This document shows, in pieces, positions 46,564-57,739 of a stretch of 64,000 nt of DNA (positions are counted from its first letter, which is position 1; the number at the start of each line of letters is the position of its first letter). A program made the position numbers and the translations under genes. This DNA is from Reticulitermes speratus (lineage: Eukaryota; Arthropoda; Insecta; Blattodea; Rhinotermitidae). The notes beneath the pieces were generated by a model. It saw nothing but the letters and a program-made list of their open reading frames with translations, was not told where the DNA came from and made no database searches. The DNA lies in the NCBI GenBank assembly GCA_021186555.1, contig JAJKFL010000010.1, forward strand, positions 7,483,085-7,547,084. The letters are read 5' to 3'.

Positions 46564-46646
46564 TACAGGGCATACACAAAAGAATGGTGCGGTTTCAATA
46601 GATATTCACTTTTGATACCGCACCATTCTTTTGTGTATGCCCTGTA
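46564..46646. mobile_element. Minimal palindromic MITE, 30-bp perfect arms
   Basis: Arms 46564-46593 (TACAGGGCATACACAAAAGA + ATGGTGCGGT) and 46617-46646 are perfect inverted repeats around a 23-bp spacer. TA at both tips suggests a Tc1/mariner-type remnant. Confidence 0.85.
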
Positions 46647-47185
46647 TAGGGGGCAGAAACTTTCCAAAAATCTAGGAAAATGTTCCCCAAACTTTTTCCC
46701 GTAAAATAATTTTTCTTATTTCGAGAAATTCCTACCAATGATCACGAGAAAAAAAAAACAAAGACGCAGTTGACACCATACGGAAATTACTCCAGTACTG
46801 CCAATTGCCGGGCAAAACATTTCGCAACATTTGGTATTTTTTTTGCGGTATTCCGGAATTTTTATTTATTAATTCTACGACTTCTCCCGGAAACGGTAAC
46901 GTTGTTGTGCCGGCACAACTGTGGTTGAGAAGCTACCTCAAAACTCTAAGCACCGGCTCGGTGCCATGAAGCAAGTTCCATATTGAGAACCCACACACAT
47001 ATTAGGCAACACCGTAAAATATTTATTCGCCACGGCGCCCTGGATTTGTGCACCCCTGTCTTAATGAAATCTGGACACCTATTAGAATTGATCTTTCTAA
47101 TCCCTACTGGACGATATTGTGCTAGCAAAGGTTACTAGAACGCACTTTCAAGATTAGCACACTCCGCACGTTACTTCACGCAACT
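46647..47185. other. No gene recognised
   Basis: Nothing supported. Confidence 0.35.
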
Positions 47186-47345
47186 AACGCAGGTTGTCAC
47201 GTACGCAGCATATCTCACTGGCTGTAATAGTAGGCTGCGGGCTGGACGACCGAAGAACCGTGGTTCGATTTCTGGCAGAGGAAAGAGACTCCTCTCCTGC
47301 AAAGTGTCCTGACCGGTTACAGGTACAGGGGGGTACAAAGTTTAT
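47186..47345 (+). repeat. SINE family B-related fragment
   Basis: CTGGACGACCGAAGAACCGT then GGTTCGATTTCTGGCAG and GAGACTCCTCTCC follow the head-to-body order of SINE B. Confidence 0.5.
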
Positions 47346-47394
47346 ATCTGTGCATTGGTTCAAAAACTTCTGTAATATTTCGATGGAAATATCA

Positions 47395-47490
47395 TTTGTT
47401 GGAAACTGAAAGAGGAAGCACTAGATCGCACCCTGTGGAGAACTCGCTTTGGAAGAGGCTACGGACCTATCGTAAGACAGACTGCAGAAT
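47395..47490 (+). pseudogene. LINE 3' fragment (WIGHILRRN family), copy 2
   Basis: ACTGAAAGAGGAAGCACTAG ... AGACAGACTGCAGA matches the last coding part seen at 45145-45215 and 56330. Confidence 0.65.
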
Positions 47491-47844
47491 GATGACATCA
47501 TTTGTAATGCAACTCCCTGTGCCGAAACATGTAGCAGGTATACAGTGTGTAAAATATACTTTCATACACTTATGTGCATTTGTTGGTTTTGATATATGTA
47601 ATTGCTCAATGCACGGTTATGGATCATTTAAAGGAAAATCTCTTGCTCCTGACGGGATTCGAACCCCGGTACGTCCAGCCCCTAGGATATATTTATGCCA
47701 CACAAGGAATGTTTTATACCGCAAAAAAAGACATCATTCGATAAGCCTCACATGATGGCTAAAGTGCAAAAAATGGGATCTTTTGACATAGTTATATTTC
47801 CAATAACAAACTATGTGATTTTGTTGGGTATGTTCTGAAATGAA

Positions 47845-48120
47845 TGCCGATCCCAGTGGCCGAGTGGTCTAAGGCGTGGGTCTTCGGCCGCTCGCTTGCT
47901 AGGATCGTGGGTTCGAATCCCACCGGGGGCATGGATGTTCGTCTCTTGTGAGTGTTTGTGTGTTGTTGTCAGGTAGAGGTATCTGCGACGAGCCAATCCC
48001 TCGTCCAGGGGAGTCCTACCGACTGTGGTGTGTCTCTCAGTGTGATCAAAAGAAATTCCAAACCTCGACACTGAAACGGGAAATCCGGAGTAGGTAGAAG
48101 AGGACGACTTAAAAAAAAAA
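47845..48120 (+). repeat. SINE family D (Leu/Ser-tRNA-like head), full length
   Basis: CCGATCCCAGTGGCCGAGTG, GGTCTAAGGCGTGGGTCTTC, GTGGGTTCGAATCCCACCGG; ends in A10. 10-bp duplication CTGAAATGAA (47835-47844, 48121-48130). Its 3' part lacks the CCATATAGGGC tail of the 37.4-kb copy. Confidence 0.9.
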
Positions 48121-48341
48121 CTGAAATGAAACGTACGACCAACCCAATTCAACATGTTTCATAATTAAACCGTCTCTTTGCACTAGACTAGCATACAGAA
48201 ACTGTCTTAATAATTATTAATTATATTTCTGCATGAGAAATACAAATAATTTCGAAGTTCATCGTGTATGATAAGGTAAAACAGTTCTTGTAAAGAATGC
48301 ATGAAAGGTAACAAGACAGGCAATGTACGTATAACTTAACA

Positions 48342-48834
48342 TTGAGGGGCGTTCGCCTAACCATTGTTGCCGTGTAAAAGCAATAAGTATTACATATTCT
48401 GAGTTTGTGTCTGTAGCCTTAGTTATCCAGCATGCAAATCGCATGCGCCGTATTATATTGTCATCTGTGACCTGTCCGGCTGTACCGTATTTTTCCACAT
48501 TATCTCATAAACGGCAGGATTTTCTGAAAAAAAGTTATTGAACATAAAATGTGTGTTTTGATTTTCTCTACAACTTTTGTCTGAAACATTTCTCATTCTA
48601 AGAAGAATTCAGGTAGATACCATAAATATACATAGGTCGTCATATAAGGTACCCGTTATTCTTGTCACATTTTAATCAGACTTGCATTTTCTGGAGAGAT
48701 TTCCGAAAAAAAGATCATCAAATATAAAATTTCACGCAAAAATGTCAAGTGGGAGCTGAATTGTTCCATTCGGACAGACATGACGAAACTAATAGTCGTT
48801 TTTCGCAATTTTGCGAAGGCGCCTAAAAATAGAA
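48342..48834 (+). mobile_element. ~490-bp TIR element (AGGCGCGTTCGC family), copy 3
   Basis: TTGAGGGGCGTTCGCC at the left, TTGCGAAGGCGCCTAAAAA at the right; same internal landmarks as other copies. Confidence 0.78.
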
Positions 48835-49288
48835 ACGTGTATTTACGTAACACGACGTAATGTTAACATGACGTCAGATTTCTGTTGACAGAAGGGTCCG
48901 AAGATATTAGACAGCGTCTCATTAACATCCAGGCAATGCTGTTTACATCCGGATGTCAAGCCTTGTTCCTTTGTGTTTGCACAGGCTGAATGCCGTACGC
49001 GTTCTTACGGTAATTTAAACTGAAAGGTTCGATGCCCGTCCAGCCAAGTCATCTGCAGGACAAGGTGAAGGAGGTCACGTGTTTCGGCGCGCGCGTGACA
49101 ACGTGACGTCATACGTACACGTGGTCTCGCCAGGCTGCCAGCCAACGTGAAGTCACGCTCTCGCAATGCTACGTAGTGACTGAACGAGAAATGCCAATTA
49201 AACAGGCACGTTTGAAGTATTAGATCGGAATTTGGTAGCAAGCAGTTCACACTTTGGAAAAACGAACTGAGGACACAAACATATCCAG

Positions 49289-49319
49289 CGTATGTATGTA
49301 TGTATGTATGTATGTATGT
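49289..49319 (+). repeat. (ATGT)n microsatellite
   Basis: About seven ATGT units directly before a tRNA-derived SINE. Confidence 0.95.
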
Positions 49320-49482
49320 GGGCCGTGCCATGGCTCAGGCGGTTAGTCGCGGGCCTCTCATTGCGGAGGCCCGGGTTGGATCCCGGGTCAGTCCATGTGG
49401 GGTTTGTGGTGGACAAAGTGGCACTGGGACAGGTTTTTCTCCGAGTTGTCGGTTTTCCCCTGTCAATTTCAATCCACTTGGT
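49320..49482 (+). repeat. SINE family E (tRNA-derived)
   Basis: GGGCCGTGCCATGGCTCAGG (box A-like) and GGGTTGGATCCCGGGTC (box B-like), then a body GTTTGTGGTGGACAAAGTGG. It sits at the upstream edge of a LINE fragment. Confidence 0.8.
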
Positions 49483-50035
49483 CTCTCACACTGAGGGAGG
49501 AACATAGGTGAGGGTGTTCGAGAATAGGGTGCTGAGGAAGACATTTGGGCCTAAGAGGGACGAGGTAACAGAGGAGTGGAGGTTACTAACGAGAAGCTTT
49601 ATGATTTGTATCTTTCATAAAGAAAAAGACCACTGGGAAGACCTAGGCACAGATAGGATAATATCAAAATGGATCAAGACATAGGATGGGGGCGTGAACT
49701 GGATTCATCCCGCTCAGGATAGGGAAATGTGATGGGCTGTTGTGAACACGGTAATGAACCTTGTAGTAGTCTGTAGTCTGTCTTACGACAGGTCCACAGG
49801 CTCTTCCAAAGCCAGTTCTCAACAGGATGCGATCTAGTGCTTCCTCTTTCAATTTCCAGTATCTTCTCTTTTCCTTAAGTTCATCCAGTAGCTGCTTACG
49901 CCTTCTTCCTCGTCTTCCCGTCATTTCTATCCTTCCCAGTAATGAACCTTAGGGTTTCATAAAATAGGGGAACTTCTTGACAGGCTGAGGACCTGTTGGC
50001 TTCTGAAAAATGGCTCTGCTGCTTGGAGTTATTTA
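49483..50035 (+). pseudogene. RTE/BovB-like LINE 3' end, split by another LINE
   Basis: Frames read SLTLREEH-like, [20 protein letters not shown], then a tail GGGCTGTTGTGAACACGGTA and CAGGCTGAGGACCTGTTGGC that matches the 3' end at 7 kb. Interrupted at 49763-49938. Confidence 0.78.
49763..49938 (-). pseudogene. LINE 3' fragment (WIGHILRRN family), copy 3, nested
   Basis: Minus strand reads MTGRRGRRRKQLLDELKEKR and YWKLKEEALDRILLRTGFGR. Flanked by a 12-bp duplication GTAATGAACCTT (49751-49762, 49939-49950). Confidence 0.85.
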
Positions 50036-50039
50036 GCAG

Positions 50040-51054
50040 GTTTTCGATTGGGGATTTTGAAATTGAGAGGTGAAAAAAGAGGTGTAGAATAAACTGAAGA
50101 TGCCGCCCACGTAATGAAGAAGAGAATGAGATACATATTACGGAAATATGAAGGCATAGGGATGGAGAGAAAAATCTTTGAACGATGACTGAAAAAATCA
50201 TATAAAAATATGATCAGCAACACCATATTACAGAATTGAAAAACTTAGGCAGATTTCTACACAAATTAAAACGAAATGGAAAAACCAAGTTGAAAAGAAC
50301 GGCGCAAGGTTTAGAGGAATTAAAGAAGGGGGGTATAAATGCTCTTTGTATAGAATAATTTAGATTGGATTAGAATATTTGAGAACAGAATAAACACCAA
50401 GATAAACGGTAGTCATTAGTAAGAAATAGGGTGGATATGCATTGGCAAAACCCTGATGTCAACAGCCACATGCAAAGAAACAGATTTTAAACTAGAAGAA
50501 GTCAGATTTATTTAATAATTTCTTGGAATAATATCTGGACATGAGAACGTCAAAAGGGCAATGAAGAAATATGCACAATTTGTTCACTCGCAGAGGAAGG
50601 CAAATTGGTTGATATGACTATGAGGAAATATTCTTCTTCAATGGTACATGCAGGCCCAAAGTCTCCAGTTTTCTGGAATTCAGAATAATTTTACACACAC
50701 ACACACTCAGTACGATTCTTCTGATGGAGGATCGGCCCCTCGCAAGGCCACTGCCTATATACAACATCAACACAGATAAAATGCATAGGCATACATGTAT
50801 GCCGCCAATGGATTTCGAATTCATCATGGTCCCAGTATCCACGCAATGCAGCCAGAGCACGACTCAGACTGCGCGGACCACATATCGGCAATAATACAGT
50901 TTACCTTAAAAAAAGCTGAGCATGGTGCGCCTCACATACATTTTCCTACCAAAATGACAACCTCGCCTTAAAGTGGTCACCGCATTCCCACCACCGACAT
51001 TCTGACGACCAAGTCAGGATGATGAACCATTCCAAAGGAACTGAAGGAAATGTA
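50040..51054. other. No gene recognised
   Basis: 50380-50620 has LINE-like wording but no reliable frame. A (CA)n run lies at 50694-50704. Confidence 0.3.
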
Positions 51055-51150
51055 CCGTATAAGCCCGAATGTAAGTCATTCCGGTATTTAGAGGAAACAC
51101 AAACTCACACTGTGACTTAGGAAAAAATTTTATTACACTGCAACGAAATA

Positions 51151-51844
51151 CACTGAAACGTGTGAATTTGGCCACCCTTGTAAATCGGCCACCTGTCAGA
51201 TTTGGCCCCACTTTTTTACGGAACCGGCAAATTCCTATGATAGTACGCATGGTCATTACACAGTAACTTGGCCACCTGTTTAAGAACCTTGGCCACAGTT
51301 TCACATTCAGTGCTATGAGTTCTGTGTTAAGTTAAACCTCCCTATGTTGGCCGACCTGAAGTTGTATACCTTTTGCATCGTACTGTACACGGACCGAAAT
51401 CCTCATTAATTAGCAGAACTACCTGTTGTTCTAGTGGCAACATTACTGTACTTAAAGCCCCTATTCATTGGCAGGGTTATGTCTCTGCACTCCGAACTGT
51501 ACATTTGCACAAGTGTAGTGCGCAGTTCAATTTTCATAGTGTAAAGTGGTTGCCGTAAGTTGGCCACCTCTTTTTTTATTATTTATTTAAGATTACAATT
51601 TACAGTATTAACAGTATACAAGGAAAAAATTACAAAAATTGTTCCGATAACCAATTTAACTAAAATGAGTACATGGACCAAAAGTTATAAATAGGGGAAA
51701 ATAAAAATATTAGTGAAAAAGAGTAAAAAAACACTACGCCTGATGGTGAGCTGGCTTACAGTAGTGTATGTTTCAGTGGCCACCTCTATAAGATGGGCGG
51801 CTTTGAATGAAACCAAAGTTGGCCAACATAGTCGTGATTCACTG
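51151..51844. mobile_element. Nested TA-flanked MITE (TTGGCCA type)
   Basis: Ends CACTGAAACG...TTTGGCCACC and the complement of GGCCAACATAGTCGTGATTC + ACTG, flanked by TA. The motif TTGGCCAC recurs several times inside both ends. Confidence 0.65.
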
Positions 51845-51878
51845 TACTAAAACTTTTACTGGAATACTGACAAAGGAG

Positions 51879-52225
51879 AGCGCTATAGCATGCCTTATTA
51901 TTCACTACTTACTATGCAGTGACGTTTACACTGTAACTAATACTAAGGTTTAAACTGCAGTACTGAATAAGAACAGCGCTATAGCATGCCTTATTAGTCA
52001 CTATTTACTAGCAAATGACGTTTATACTGTAACTAATACTAAGGTTTAAACTGCAGTACTGAATAAGAACAGCGCTATAGCATGCCTTATTAGTCACTAT
52101 TTACTAGCAAATGACGTTTATACTGTAACTAATACTAAGGTTTAAACTGCAATACTGGATAAGAACAGCGCTAAGCATGCCTTATTAGTCACTACTTACT
52201 AGGTAATGACGTTACCCTGACGTGT
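51879..52225 (+). repeat. ~96-bp tandem repeat, about 3.6 copies
   Basis: Units start AGCGCTATAGCATGCCTTAT at 51879, 51975, 52072 and 52167 (last one AGCGCTAAGC) and contain ACTAATACTAAGGTTTAAAC. Confidence 0.95.
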
Positions 52226-52501
52226 TACTAGGAAGTGACGTAAGGTCTGACTTACAACGCAAACCAAACTTTTCTGTACGGATATTTCAGAAAAGAAACC
52301 TCCCCTTATATTCGGACTTACACGATAAATTGCATTGGCTTATGTCTGGAGACAGCACCTGGAGTACATCTTCATCTTCTTTCCACTGGAAAATTATGCA
52401 GCCCTGCCTAAAAATTTAAAGATTATTAAGCAAAGGTGACATTGTATTATATCACACATATACAGGCACAGACAAGACAATAAATTAAGCAGAATCAGAT
52501 A

Positions 52502-52686
52502 CAGTCGAACTCGGTTATAACGTCACGAAAGACAATGAATATTTTGTGTTGTTATAAAAGAGTGTCGTTATAACCGAGGAGTATAATGTTACGGTTAAGA
52601 GTAAGGGATTAATTGGTACCACAGAATATGTGATGTTATAGACGAGGTATCGCATAAACCGATGTCGTTATAACAGGGTTCGTCTG
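52502..52686. mobile_element. GGTTATAACG pogo-like MITE, copy 3
   Basis: CAGTCGAACTCGGTTATAAC at the left and the complement of CGTTATAACAGGGTTCGTCTG at the right, flanked by TA. Inverted relative to the other two copies. Confidence 0.86.
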
Positions 52687-52689
52687 TAT

Positions 52690-53756
52690 TAACACATTTC
52701 ATTACTTCACACGTTGAAGCGTCTGTGAATGTGGGCACTGCAGGCCGGGACTAGTGCAATTTGAGTGGCTATTTGCACAAAGTGCACCGGTCACGACCTG
52801 AGCTGCTTGCCACATGCTGACAGTTGCTGTAAAAGACGAACATTGTTACTAAATTAAAATAAATATAGGCACAAATTCCCTTACAAAACAGACGACTAGA
52901 CAACGTCAAGAATGTCAACGGGTGTGCGAAAAGTGACAAATAAAAAGTAATTATGATATTCCCTTGTAATATCCAGGGGTACACAAATCCTGGGCGACAG
53001 GTTGCCGTGAAGACTAAATTTCCTACGGTAATGCCCAAATACTTGTGGGTCCTCAGTATGGAAATTGCTTTTAAGTCACCCTTCTGACGCCTAAAAGTTT
53101 GAGGTAGTTCCTAGGGTTTTCGAAAATTTGTTCACCCCTGGTGATATCTCAGATGTACCGCGAAGGCAGCGACAAAATATTACTGCTGTCCCACACCTCT
53201 CAGCAAGTAACCAGCCGGTTCATTACACATAAGAGCGGTCTTAGAAGTTTCTTTCAGCAGAAGCGAAAGTACGAGTACTTAGAAAAATTCACTGAAAGCT
53301 GGGAAGAGTTTCCGGATTTCCATGTTGCTTGTAACGTCTTCATTAACTAATTCTGATTTCTTAATCTCGTTCCCATACGTTTTAGCTCTATGTAACGTCG
53401 ACAGACAATACAGAGAAGCAATCCAAAAACGAACAAAATCAGTAATTAGGAAAACGTAAGGATATTTTACGATAAGGGGCCCTACCAAAATACGCTCACT
53501 GAGACTACGATGAGGAAGATGGAGAGACACAGTTCGTTATTTCGTATGTACTTCCACCTTTATTCTCCAAAGATAAAATAAAAAGATTTTTCATACAGAT
53601 TCAAATTATGTGCGCAATGAAAGGCTGTCCTATATACGACGTACGCTCAAAACCGTCTCCCGTTATTATCATAACAAAATTCAAACAGTTTTACTGTCTA
53701 ATTTCCTTTTAACTTCGTTCAGGGTGGTGGGTCGTTCTTGGCTGATAATGCTAAGG
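52690..53756. other. No gene recognised
   Basis: Several short open frames without recognisable motifs. Confidence 0.35.
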
Positions 53757-53930
53757 ATAAAGGTACAGTCTGTCCCGTATCACGCCAAACAGGCAGTGAG
53801 GGGATGCAGAGGTATAGATCTATCCCCATAAAACACCGCATTAGGAGGAGGTGGGCGGTCAACGCCACGCCTCAGCCTCTTTACCCCTGGGAATGAGACC
53901 CGGTACACATTGTACAGTGGGCCTTGGTTA
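53757..53930 (-). repeat. SINE family B, partial
   Basis: GATAAAGGTACAGTCTGTCC ... GGTCAACGCCACGCCTCAGC ... GGGAATGAGACCCGGTACAC; the head is missing. Confidence 0.75.
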
Positions 53931-54059
53931 TTAAGTTATTAAGCTATTCAAAAAGAAACCGAAGGAGTCATTACGAAGTTCGAACTGTCTCAGTACTGAC
54001 TGCCCGGAGGCACAAACCATACTGCAAGGACTGACTGTGACAGTGTCCTCACATCTATA

Positions 54060-54395
54060 TAGATCAGCGGTCGCCAACCATTCGGACCTCACGGACCACT
54101 AAACTCACAATTTTGAATCCCGCGGACCACTAACCTGAATTTTTTTTTAAAAACGTACAAACATCTATAAAATAATGATCATAAAAGTTCCATTTTATTA
54201 ATATGAAATGCACTTGTTTAATTATAACAAAATTATTAGTGTGATATTAATATATGATGAATATAGTGAATATAATGAAACAGTATAATGAACATAAACA
54301 TTGCAAATAATGTCCAAATTTCTCCACGGACCACCAAAATTTTCTCGCGGACCATCAGTGGTCCGCGGACCACCGGTTGGCGACCGCTGATATAG
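54060..54395. mobile_element. hAT-like MITE (CAGCGGTCGCCAACC ends)
   Basis: ATCAGCGGTCGCCAACCATT at the left mirrored by CACCGGTTGGCGACCGCTGA at the right, with GGACCACTAA/ TCCACGGACCACC subterminal repeats. A possible imperfect 8-bp duplication TATATAGA (54056-54063, 54390-54397) fits hAT. Confidence 0.75.
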
Positions 54396-54464
54396 ATGAC
54401 CAAGTGGACCCTTCCCACGAAGGTTTTTTTTTTTTTTACAAAAATTTTGCACGTATTTCTTACA

Positions 54465-54757
54465 GGAGCCGGGGCGGTTTAATCCATATAGTGACTAGGA
54501 TTACTGGCTGGATGATCCTAGTTCGAATTCCGGCACAGGCAAGAGACTTCTCTCTTCACATCGTCCAGACCAGTTCTGTCCCCCTCCCACCCCAGCATCC
54601 TATTCAGTGGGTACCGGGATTGCGTCCCGGGGGTGTTTATACCGGGGCGTGAAGTTGACCACTGATCTCCATCTAGTGCCGAGATGAAAGAGTAGAGCTA
54701 CGAGTATACATCTCCTCCCCTAAATGCTTTCATGGCACGGACAGGGACTTTATTAAA
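54465..54757 (+). repeat. SINE family B-related, forward
   Basis: GGAGCCGGGGCGGTTTAATC head, box B-like TAGTTCGAATTCCGGC, body to GGCACGGACAGGGACTTTAT. Confidence 0.78.
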
Positions 54758-54770
54758 CTTTAAAATATTT

Positions 54771-55106
54771 AGACAGTTACCAACAAATGCACAAACCATA
54801 AATAAAGGCATAAATCAACCTTTTATCACTGTTTAACTCTATATCTTTATTGTTCACGATTTTAACATACAAACGTTTTATGATCACCTATACAAACAAT
54901 GCAGTAACATTACAAGTGACGTCAACAGACCTAACGCAGCATTTGATAAGCACCACTGTAACCCCTGATGATGGCTCCTTGCGAGCCGAAACATGTGTAG
55001 GGTTTTAATTATGATAAAAGGTTAATTTATACCTTTATTTATGGTTTGTGCATTTGTTGGTAACTGTCTATAATACAAAAATGCACGGTGAATTAAGACT
55101 AAAATT
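54771..55106. mobile_element. Hammerhead foldback element E (336 bp)
   Basis: Flanked by TTTAAAATATTT (54759-54770, 55107-55118). Inverted arms 54771-54830 and 55015-55075. The left arm stops before the ribozyme, so only one motif is present. Right end ATGCACGGTGAATTAAG. Confidence 0.85.
54961..55003 (+). ncRNA. Hammerhead ribozyme motif, element E
   Basis: ACCC, CUGAUGA, stem II GGCUC/GAGCC with loop CUUGC, GAAA, CAUGUG, UA, GGGU. This copy has the canonical CUGAUGA core and is the best textbook match in the window. Confidence 0.85.
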
Positions 55107-55339
55107 TTTAAAATATTTTTCGTAACTAAATATATGCTACAAACACCGCCCAACTCCTTCTTAATTTAATTCACGTAATAATATTGACCCAACTGCAAAG
55201 ATTACACAGAAAATTGCCTATTATGCGAAGACAGCGAGATTCAGACTACCAACAAGCATAAGATTAACCGCGCAGGCGCGTGGAGTGTGCGTTACATTTG
55301 GGAACACAGCGCGGAAGACTAAACTATGCGTCATTTCAG

Positions 55340-55505
55340 TGCAATTGAGATCTTCGCTGTTCTAGGATGTTACGCAACGTAGATTGCTAGTTACGGACGT
55401 TTCGGGACAATCTATTAATACCATCAAGGGTCAACGCAATGTAGATAGGTAGTTACCGACGTTTAGGGACAACCCATCTGGTCCCACGTTCAAGGGTCAA
55501 ACGGT
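55340..55505 (-). repeat. Eroded 59-bp-type hammerhead-like units
   Basis: Two imperfect units of the 30.5-kb type (TACGGACGTTTCGGGACAAT ... CAAGGGTCAACGCAATGTAG; TTACCGACGTTTAGGGACAA). A CATCCCAGAAGAGCGCAT at 55728 mirrors GTTCTAGGATGTTACGCAAC at 55359, so 55359-55745 may be a decayed foldback. Confidence 0.6.
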
Positions 55506-56109
55506 CCAATAAGTACGCTGGAAACACTTAGGTGCGCAGTTATATAGGAAGTATGTGTGAGCAATGATTGGTTCCCAGAGAATGTGACGCTAGCCAATAG
55601 GATTACTGGAGCGTGGATGCCTCCGAAAGGAGGACAGGAAGTTAGTAGTGTTGCCTAGGAAGCGCTCTGAAGAAAAGCGGCCCCGGAACATGAGGCCGTC
55701 GGTTAACTACCTATTTATGCTGCGTAACATCCCAGAAGAGCGCATATCTCATTTGGACCGCGGCGGAAGCCTGAAATCACGGATTACTGCTGAACATTTG
55801 CGACTTGTAAAAACTGGTGCAAGGAAGGCCCCACACTTCTTATGGGTATGAATGAAATTGTATATACGCTTGAATCTTCATGTAGCTTAAGAATGTGTGG
55901 GACTACACCTCTACTCCCCCTATGTGCCTTCGTGGTGTGGGCAGAAACCTTACCTTTTCACCGCGAAAACGTATGGCATTTTGAAAGTAAGGAAATTTTT
56001 GGTAAAGTCTCTGTGCTACGCCATCGAGCATGCTATTTGTAATCTTGTTCCACCAATGAGGTATCGGAACCCCAAGAACATCTCATGCTCTATCCTTTTT
56101 CAGATTTTC

Positions 56110-56365
56110 TTTAAATTTACGTTCGGTGTATCAGTGCGTCAAAGAGGAGAGAATATCCTACATACAATAAAAAGAAGAAAAGCTAAGTGGATTGGTCACA
56201 TCTTGCGTAGGAACAGCCCTCTAAAACACGTGACTGAAGGAAAGTTAGACAGGATAAAGTGACGGGAAGAAGAGGAAGACGACGTAAGCAGCTACTGAAT
56301 AACCTTAAGGAAAAGAGAGGATACTGGAAATTGAAAGAGGAAGCACTAGATCGCACCCTAGTAGA
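56110..56365 (+). pseudogene. LINE 3' fragment (WIGHILRRN family), copy 4
   Basis: GENILHTIKRRKAKWIGHIL then RRNSPLKHVTEGKLDRIK, followed in a shifted frame by RGRRRKQLLNNLKEKRGYW-like sequence. Confidence 0.8.
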
Positions 56366-56516
56366 TGAAGACACGACATGAAGATAAACAGCCAGAATGT
56401 CTTCTCTGTAAAGAGTTAAATTGTATGTACTAATATGTAATTCTTAAGTAACAAACCTCAAAAGAAACACGTGCGAAGTACAAACACATAACAGTTCTGT
56501 ACAGCAAGCTCGCCAA

Positions 56517-56765
56517 AAAATAAAAGGAGGCAAAGTTGTCCTTGTGCTTAATTAAGCATCATGCCATCAAGGCAAATAGGAAAGTGGAGGTACAGCTTCA
56601 CGCATTAACCTCGGCACTAGGTGCAGATGACGGCCAATTTCACGCCCTGTCCGTTTTATTCCCAAGAAACGAGTCCTGGTATCCTGGGTCCAGAGCCGGT
56701 CTGGACGTTTTGAAAAACAGAAAACTCTTGCTCCAGCTGGGAATCGAACATAAATTCCTAATAAG
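56517..56765 (-). repeat. SINE family B, diverged
   Basis: GGAGGCAAAGTTGTCCTTGT ... CTCGGCACTAGGTGCAG ... CAGCTGGGAATCGAACATAA. Confidence 0.65.
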
Positions 56766-57339
56766 ATTAAATGCAGGTAACTGTATACCTGTCACCCCAA
56801 TCTGGCCTTTAACCAAAGTTCTTTTCTGGGAATCCCCTTTGTCACCTCAGGTTATAAATATGAATTAGTTGCAATACGAACACACTGAAGGCCTGTCCTA
56901 GCCTCTGAGTAGATACGAATGCCCCTAATTAGCAACCGGTGAGTTAGAATACGTGAAGTCATTGTCACGTACTGGCCATGTCTATCAAGCCATGCACAGA
57001 CGGAAGCTCGCATACTTTGGGGAAACTGCAAAGAGAGACACGTGTCAATTTCAAATTTCAGATATCTTACTGTGTCGCTGGGTAATTACAACTGGATTAC
57101 ATCCACAAAGTGCCCGTCATTTTGCAGGACAACCTTCAGCGCGGGACTCATATTCCTTACGCCCCTCCTACCTCAGTCACATGACTGCAGCTGCTGCGTA
57201 AGCAGACCAATACTGGCACCTCCACCGCTCTGACTGCAGAAACACACTGATTTACGCGCACACGAATTCGCGCATTCTCCCGACTCGTGACATCAGCCTT
57301 AAGCTCGCTAACGTTACCTGCGCCTGAAGCTGGATAGTT

Positions 57340-57425
57340 TGTGGAATTAATCCTGCCATAGTTTCCGACGTTTCGAAAGTACGTAGTGTCTTCATCTTCA
57401 GAGTGAAACAGTCCGAAGTTCTAAA
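57340..57425 (-). repeat. Solitary hammerhead-like arm
   Basis: Minus strand: CUCUGAAGAUGAAG ... CUUUCGAAACGUCGGAAACU. Core CUGAAGA, GAAA and GUC are readable; stem II is imperfect. Confidence 0.45.
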
Positions 57426-57476
57426 TATGAAGCTACGAACATTCTCCAAAATGTCATAAACTACTCACCCAAGGAC

Positions 57477-57738
57477 AAAACGTAAAGTTCACCCTACAAC
57501 AGGCCATGAAGGCCCAGAGGGGGAGTAGAAGTATAGCTCTACTCTTTCTTTAACCGCGGCACCAGATGGGGTGGGTGGTCAAAGCCACGCCCCGGCCGCT
57601 TCAACCTCGGGAATGACCCGGTACCCATTGTACAGGAGGCTGGGTAGGCCCCAGGGCCGGTCTGGACGGATGCACAAAATCTCGCCACCACCGGGATTCG
57701 ATCCACGGACCGTCCAGCTCGTAGCGAGTCGCTATATG
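57477..57738 (-). repeat. SINE family B
   Basis: Close to the 32340 copy; ends inside the head (GTAGCGAGTCGCTATA). Confidence 0.85.
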
Positions 57739-57739
57739 G

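Larger units (their letters stand above)
51055..52325. mobile_element. pogo-like element without coding capacity, 1271 bp
   Basis: Degenerate TIRs CCGTATAAGCCCGAATGTAA and TCGTGTAAGTCCGAATATAA, flanked by TA (51053-51054, 52326-52327). Contains a nested MITE and a tandem array. Confidence 0.72.

Noticed and set aside
47845-47935. Possible tRNA-Leu/Ser gene
   Set aside because: The tRNA-like part has A and B boxes, but it is the head of a SINE with A-tail and a 10-bp target duplication; the acceptor stem is not convincingly paired.
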